Positions 59,101-64,000 of a DNA stretch of 64,000 nt are shown piece after piece. This stretch comes from Archivesica marissinica. Its lineage: Eukaryota > Mollusca > Bivalvia > Venerida > Vesicomyidae. The notes below the pieces were generated by a model. It worked only from the letters and a program-made list of their open reading frames with translations. It searched no databases and was not told the DNA's origin. Location of the stretch: assembly GCA_014843695.1 (NCBI GenBank), contig CM026391.1, forward strand, positions 19,358,871 through 19,422,870, given 5' to 3'. Both the position numbers and the translations under genes were made by a program. Position 1 is the stretch's first letter. The number at the start of each line of letters is the position of its first letter.

Positions 59101-62100
59101 GTTTAGCCCCAAGTGTGCATTATTTGACAATTTAACAATCTGACTTCAATGATGTGCAGAAAGTTATGCGACAAGTGTGAGTTAGATGAAAATTTAGCCA
59201 CCTGACATCAATGGTGTGCAGATAGTTAAGCCCAAATTGTGAGTGAGATGACAATTTAGCCACCTGACTTCAATGGTGTACAGATAGTTAAGCCTCAAGT
59301 GTGCGTTAGATGACAGTTTAGCCACCTGACTTCAATGGTATGCAGATAGTTATGCCCCAAGTGTGCCTTAGTTGACAGTTTAGCCACCTGACTTCAATGA
59401 TGTGGAGATAGTTAAACCCCAAGTGTACGTTAGATGACAGATTAGCCACCTGACTTCAATGGTGTGCATATATTTAAACCCCAAGTGTGCATTATTTGAC
59501 AATTTAACAAGCAGACTTCAATGGTGTGCAGAGAGTTAAGCCGCAAGTGTACCTTAGATGCCAATTTAGCCACCTGACATCAATGGTGTGCAGATAGTTA
59601 TGCCCCAAGTGTGCCTTAGATGACAGTTTAGCCACCTGACCTCAATGGTGTGCAGATCGTTAGCCCCAAGTGTACGTTAGATGACAGTTTAGCCACCTGA
59701 CTTCAATGATGTACAGATAGTTAAACCCCAAGTGTGCATTAGATGACAGTTTAGCCACCTGACTTCAATGGTGTGCAGATAGTTAAGCCCCAATTGTGCA
59801 TTAGACGACAATTTAGCCACCTGACTTCAATGGTGTGCAGATAGTTAAACCCCAAGTGTGCGTTAGATGACAGTTTAGCCACCTGACTTCAATGGTGTGC
59901 AGATAGTTATGCCCAAAGTGTGCATTAGATGACAGTTTAGCCACCTGACTTCAATGGTGTGCAGATAGCTTAGCCCAAAGTGTGCGTTAGATGACAGTTT
60001 AGTCACCTGACTTCAATGATGTACAGATAGTTAAGCTTCAAGTGTGCGTTAGATGACAGTTTAGCCACCTGACTTCAATGATGTGCAGATAGTTAAACCC
60101 CAAGTGTGAGTTAGATGACAGTTTAGCCACCTGACTTCAATGGTGTGCAGATATTTAAGCCCCAAGTGTGCATTATTTGACAATTTAACCACCTGACTTC
60201 AATGGTGTGCAGATAGTTAAACCCCAAGTGTACGTTAGATGACAAATTAGCCACCTGACTTCAATGGTGTGCATATATTTAAACCCCAAGTGTGCATTAG
60301 ATGACAATTTATCAACCTGACTTCAATGATGTACAGATAGTTAAGCCTCAAGTGTGCGTTAGATGACAGTTTAGCCACCTGACTTCAATGGTGTGCAGAT
60401 AGTTATGCCCCAATTGTGCATCAGACGACAGTTTAGCCATCTGACTTCAATGGTGTGCAGAGAGTTAAGCCCAAAGTATCCATTAGATGACAGTTTATTA
60501 ACCTGACTTCAATGATGTACATATAGTTAAGCTTCAAGTGTGCGTTAGATGACAATTTAGCCACCTGACTTCAATGGTGTACAGATCGTTGAGCCTCAAG
60601 TGTGCATTAGATGACAGTTTAGCCACCTGACTTCAATGATGTGCAGATAGTTATGCCCCAAGTGTGCATTAGACGACAGTTTAGTCACCTGACTTCAATG
60701 GTGTGCAGATAGTTATGCCCAAAGTGTGCATTAGATGACAGCACAGTCACCTGATTTCAATGATATACAGATAGCTAAGCTTCAAGTGTGCCTTAGATGA
60801 TAGGTTAGCCACCTGACTTCAATGGTATGCAGATAGTTAAGCCCCAAGTGTGCATTATTTGATCATTTAACAACCTGACTTCAATGTTGTGCATTAATTT
60901 AACCCCCAAGTGTGCATTATTTGACAATTTAACCACCTGACTTCAATGGTGTGCAGATAGTTATGCCCCAAGTGTGCACTAGACGAGAGTTTAGCCACCT
61001 GACTTCAGTGGTGTGGAGATAGTTATGCCCAAAGTGTGCGTTGGATGACAGTTTAGTCACATGGCTGCAATGATGTACAGATAGATAAGCTTCAATTGTG
61101 CGTTAGATGATAGTTTAGCCACCTGACTTCAATGATGTGCAGATAGTTAAACCCCAAGTGTACGTTAGATGACAAATTAGCCTCCTGACTTCAATGGTGT
61201 GCATATATTTAAACCCCAAATGTGCATTATTTGACAATTTAACAACCAGACTTCAATGGTGTGCAGAGAGTTAAGCCTCAAGTGTGCGTTAGATAACAGT
61301 TTAGCCACCTGACTTCAATGGTGTGCAGATAGTTATGCCCCAAGTGTGCACTAGACGAGAGTTTAGCCACCTGACTTCAGTGGTGTGGAGATAGTTATGC
61401 CCCAAGTGTGCCTTGGATGACAGTTTAGTCACATGGCTGCAATGATGTACAGATAGATAAGCTTCAATTGTGCGTTAGATGATATTTTAGCCACCTGACT
61501 TCAATGATGTGCAGATAGTTAAACCCCAAGTGTACGTTAGATGACAGATTAGCCTCCTGACTTCAATGGTGTGCATATATTTAAACCCCAAATGTGCATT
61601 ATTTGACAATTTAACAACCAGACTTCAATGGTGTGCAGAGAGTTAAGACTCAAGTGTGCGTTAGATGACAGTTTAGCCACCTGACTTCAATGGTGTGCAG
61701 ATAGTTATGCCCAAAGTGTGCATTGGATGACAGTTTAGTCACATGGCTGCAATGATGTACACATAGATAAGCTTCAATTGTGCGTTAGATGATATTTTAG
61801 CCACCTGACTTCAATGATGTGCAGATAGTTAAACCCCAAGTGTACGTTAGATGACAGATTCGCCACCTGACTTCAATGGTGTGCATATATTTAAACCCCA
61901 AGTGTGCATTATTTGACAATTTAACAACCAGACTTCAATGGTGTGCAGAGAGTTAAGCCCCAAGTGTACCTTAGATGCCAATTTAGCCACCTAACTTCAA
62001 TGGTGTACAGATAGTTAAGCCTCAAGTGTGCGTTAGATGACAGTTTAGCCACCTGACTTCAATGGTGTGCAGATAGTTATGCCCCAAGTGTGCCTTAGAT

Positions 62101-64000
62101 GACAGTTTAGCCACCTGACTTCAATGATGTGCAGATAGTTAAACCCCAAGTGTGCATTATTTGATAATTTAACAAGCAGACTTCAATGGTGTGCAGAGAG
62201 TTAAGCCCCAAGTGTACCTTAGATGCCAATTTAGCCACCTAACTTCAATGGTGTACAGATAGTTAAGCCTCAAGTGTGGGTTAGATGACAGTTTAGCCAC
62301 CTGACTTCAATGGTGTGCAGATAGTTATGCCCATAGTGTGCCTTAGATGACAGTTTAGCCACCTGACTTCAATCGTGTGCAGAGAGCTTAGCCCAAAGTG
62401 TGCATTAGATGATAGTTTAGCCACCTGACTTCAATGATGTGCAGATAGTTAAACCCCAAGTGTGAGTTAGATGACAATTTAGCCACCTGACTTCAATGGT
62501 GTACATATATATAAACCCCAAGTGTGCATTATTTGACAATTTAACAAACTGACTTCAATGGTGTGCATATAGTTAAACCCCAAGTGTACGTTAGATGACA
62601 AATTAGCCTCCTGACTTCAATGGTGTGCATATATTTAAACCCCAAAGTGTGCATTAGATGACAGTTTATTAACCTGACTTCAATGATGTACATATAGTTA
62701 AGCTTCAAGTGTGCGTTAGATGACAATTTAGCCACCTGACTTCAATGGTGTACAGATCGTTGAGCCTCAAGTGTGCGTTAGATGACAGTTTAGCCACCTG
62801 ACTTCAATGATGTGCAGATAGTTATGCCACAAGTGTGCATTAGGCGACAGTTTAGTCACCTGACTTCAATGGTGTGCAGATAATTATGCCCAAAGTGTGC
62901 GTTAGATGACAGTTTAGTCACCTGACTTCAATGATGTACAGATAGTTAAGCTTCAAGTGTGCGTTAGATGATAGTTTAACCACCTGACTTCAATCATGTG
63001 CAGATAGTTAAACCCCAAGTGTGAGTAAGATGACAATTTAGCCACCTGACTTCAATGGTGTACAGATAGTTAAGCCTCAAGTGTGCATTAGATGACAGTT
63101 TAGCCACCTGACTTCAATGGTGTGCAGATAGTTATGCCCCAATTGTGCATCAGACGACAGTTTAGCCATCTGACTTCAATGGTGTGCAGAGAGTTAAGCC
63201 CAAAGTATCCATTAGATGACAGTTTATTAACCTGACTTCAATGATGTACATATAGTTAAGCTTCAAGTGTGCGTTAGATGACAATTTAGCCACCTGACTT
63301 CAATGGTGTACAGATCGTTGAGCCTCAAGTGTGCATTAGATGACAGTTTAGCCACCTGACTTCAATGATGTGCAGATAGTTATGCCCCAAGTGTGCATTA
63401 GACGACAGTTTAGTCACCTGACTTCAATGGTGTGCAGATAGTTATGCCCAAAGTGTGCATTAGATGACAGCACAGTCACCTGATTTCAATGATATACAGA
63501 TAGCTAAGCTTCAAGTGTGCCTTAGATGATAGGTTAGCCACCTGACTTCAATGGTATGCAGATAGTTAAGCCCCAAGTGTGCATTATTTGATCATTTAAC
63601 AACCTGACTTCAATGTTGTGCATTAATTTAACCCCCAAGTGTGCATTATTTGACAATTTAACCACCTGACTTCAATGGTGTGCAGATAGTTATGCCCCAA
63701 GTGTGCACTAGACGAGAGTTTAGCCACCTGACTTCAGTGGTGTGGAGATAGTTATGCCCCAAGTGTGCCTTGGATGACAGTTTAGTCACATGGCTGCAAT
63801 GATGTACAGATAGATAAGCTTCAATTGTGCGTTAGATGATATTTTAGCCACCTGACTTCAATGATGTGCAGATAGTTAAACCCCAAGTGTACGTTAGATG
63901 ACAGATTAGCCTCCTGACTTCAATGGTGTGCATATATTTAAACCCCAAATGTGCATTATTTGACAATTTAACAACCAGACTTCAATGGTGTGCAGAGAGT
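44129..64000. repeat. 62-bp satellite array, right copy
   Basis: About 320 copies of the same monomer, in the same orientation as 1-16480, running off the window end. From 49307 on it reproduces window positions 1-14694 with no visible difference. The part 44129-49306 is made of the same monomer types in other orders. For example 45063-45560 resembles 13430-13930, and 48598 onward resembles 56727 onward. Confidence 0.96.
49307..64000. repeat. 14,694-bp duplicate of window positions 1-14694
   Basis: The offset is a constant 49,306 bp from first to last base, so there is no net indel. Private variants agree in both: CTTCACTGG at 1713/51019, GTGTAGATAG at 2035/51341, CGACAGGTGTG at 6828/56134, CTTCAATCGTG at 13062/62368, and the single-base loss TTTAAACCCAAG at about 1549/50855. 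I compared many lines rather than every base. Confidence 0.93.

Overview
This is animal nuclear DNA: spliced genes, SINEs, MITEs, non-LTR and LTR retroelements, and very large satellite arrays. The style of the retroelement fragments suggests a mollusc, most likely a bivalve. That is an inference from family resemblance, not a species call. A run of exactly 1,000 Ns at 43129-44128 shows it is a scaffold built from at least two contigs.

Layout. (1) 1-16480: a 62-bp satellite in head-to-tail order with higher-order repeats of 36 and 44 monomers. (2) 16493-18580: an unrelated 76-77-bp satellite. (3) 18581-22037: intergenic DNA full of dispersed elements, including a tRNA-derived SINE inserted inside a MITE with a clear target-site duplication. 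(4) 22038-32395, minus strand: the one complete gene, EMC7 (ER membrane protein complex subunit 7). It has four exons joined by GT-AG introns and a predicted product of 220 aa. Its introns hold MITEs, minisatellites and retroelement fragments. (5) 32396-36221: the EMC7 upstream region, a decayed reverse transcriptase on the minus strand, a lone von Willebrand A-domain exon, and another SINE nested in a MITE. (6) 36222-39688: a 31-bp minisatellite. (7) 39690-43128: SINE fragments, then the 5' end of an LTR retrotransposon (LTR, primer-binding site, leader, Gag with two CCHC knuckles) that runs into the gap. (8) 44129-64000: the 62-bp satellite again.

Two observations stand out. First, the minisatellite in EMC7 intron 2 consists of about 20 tandem copies of the gene's own intron-2/exon-3 junction. 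It places a row of near-copies of the real 3' splice site directly upstream of the real one. Second, 1-14694 and 49307-64000 agree at a constant offset of 49,306 bp wherever I compared them, including many private variants. The two satellite arrays are therefore either a very recent duplication or, more likely, the same locus represented twice in the assembly.

EMC7 is the only gene with a confident cellular role. Everything else is repeats or mobile-element debris. I see no operon, CRISPR array or prokaryotic system.
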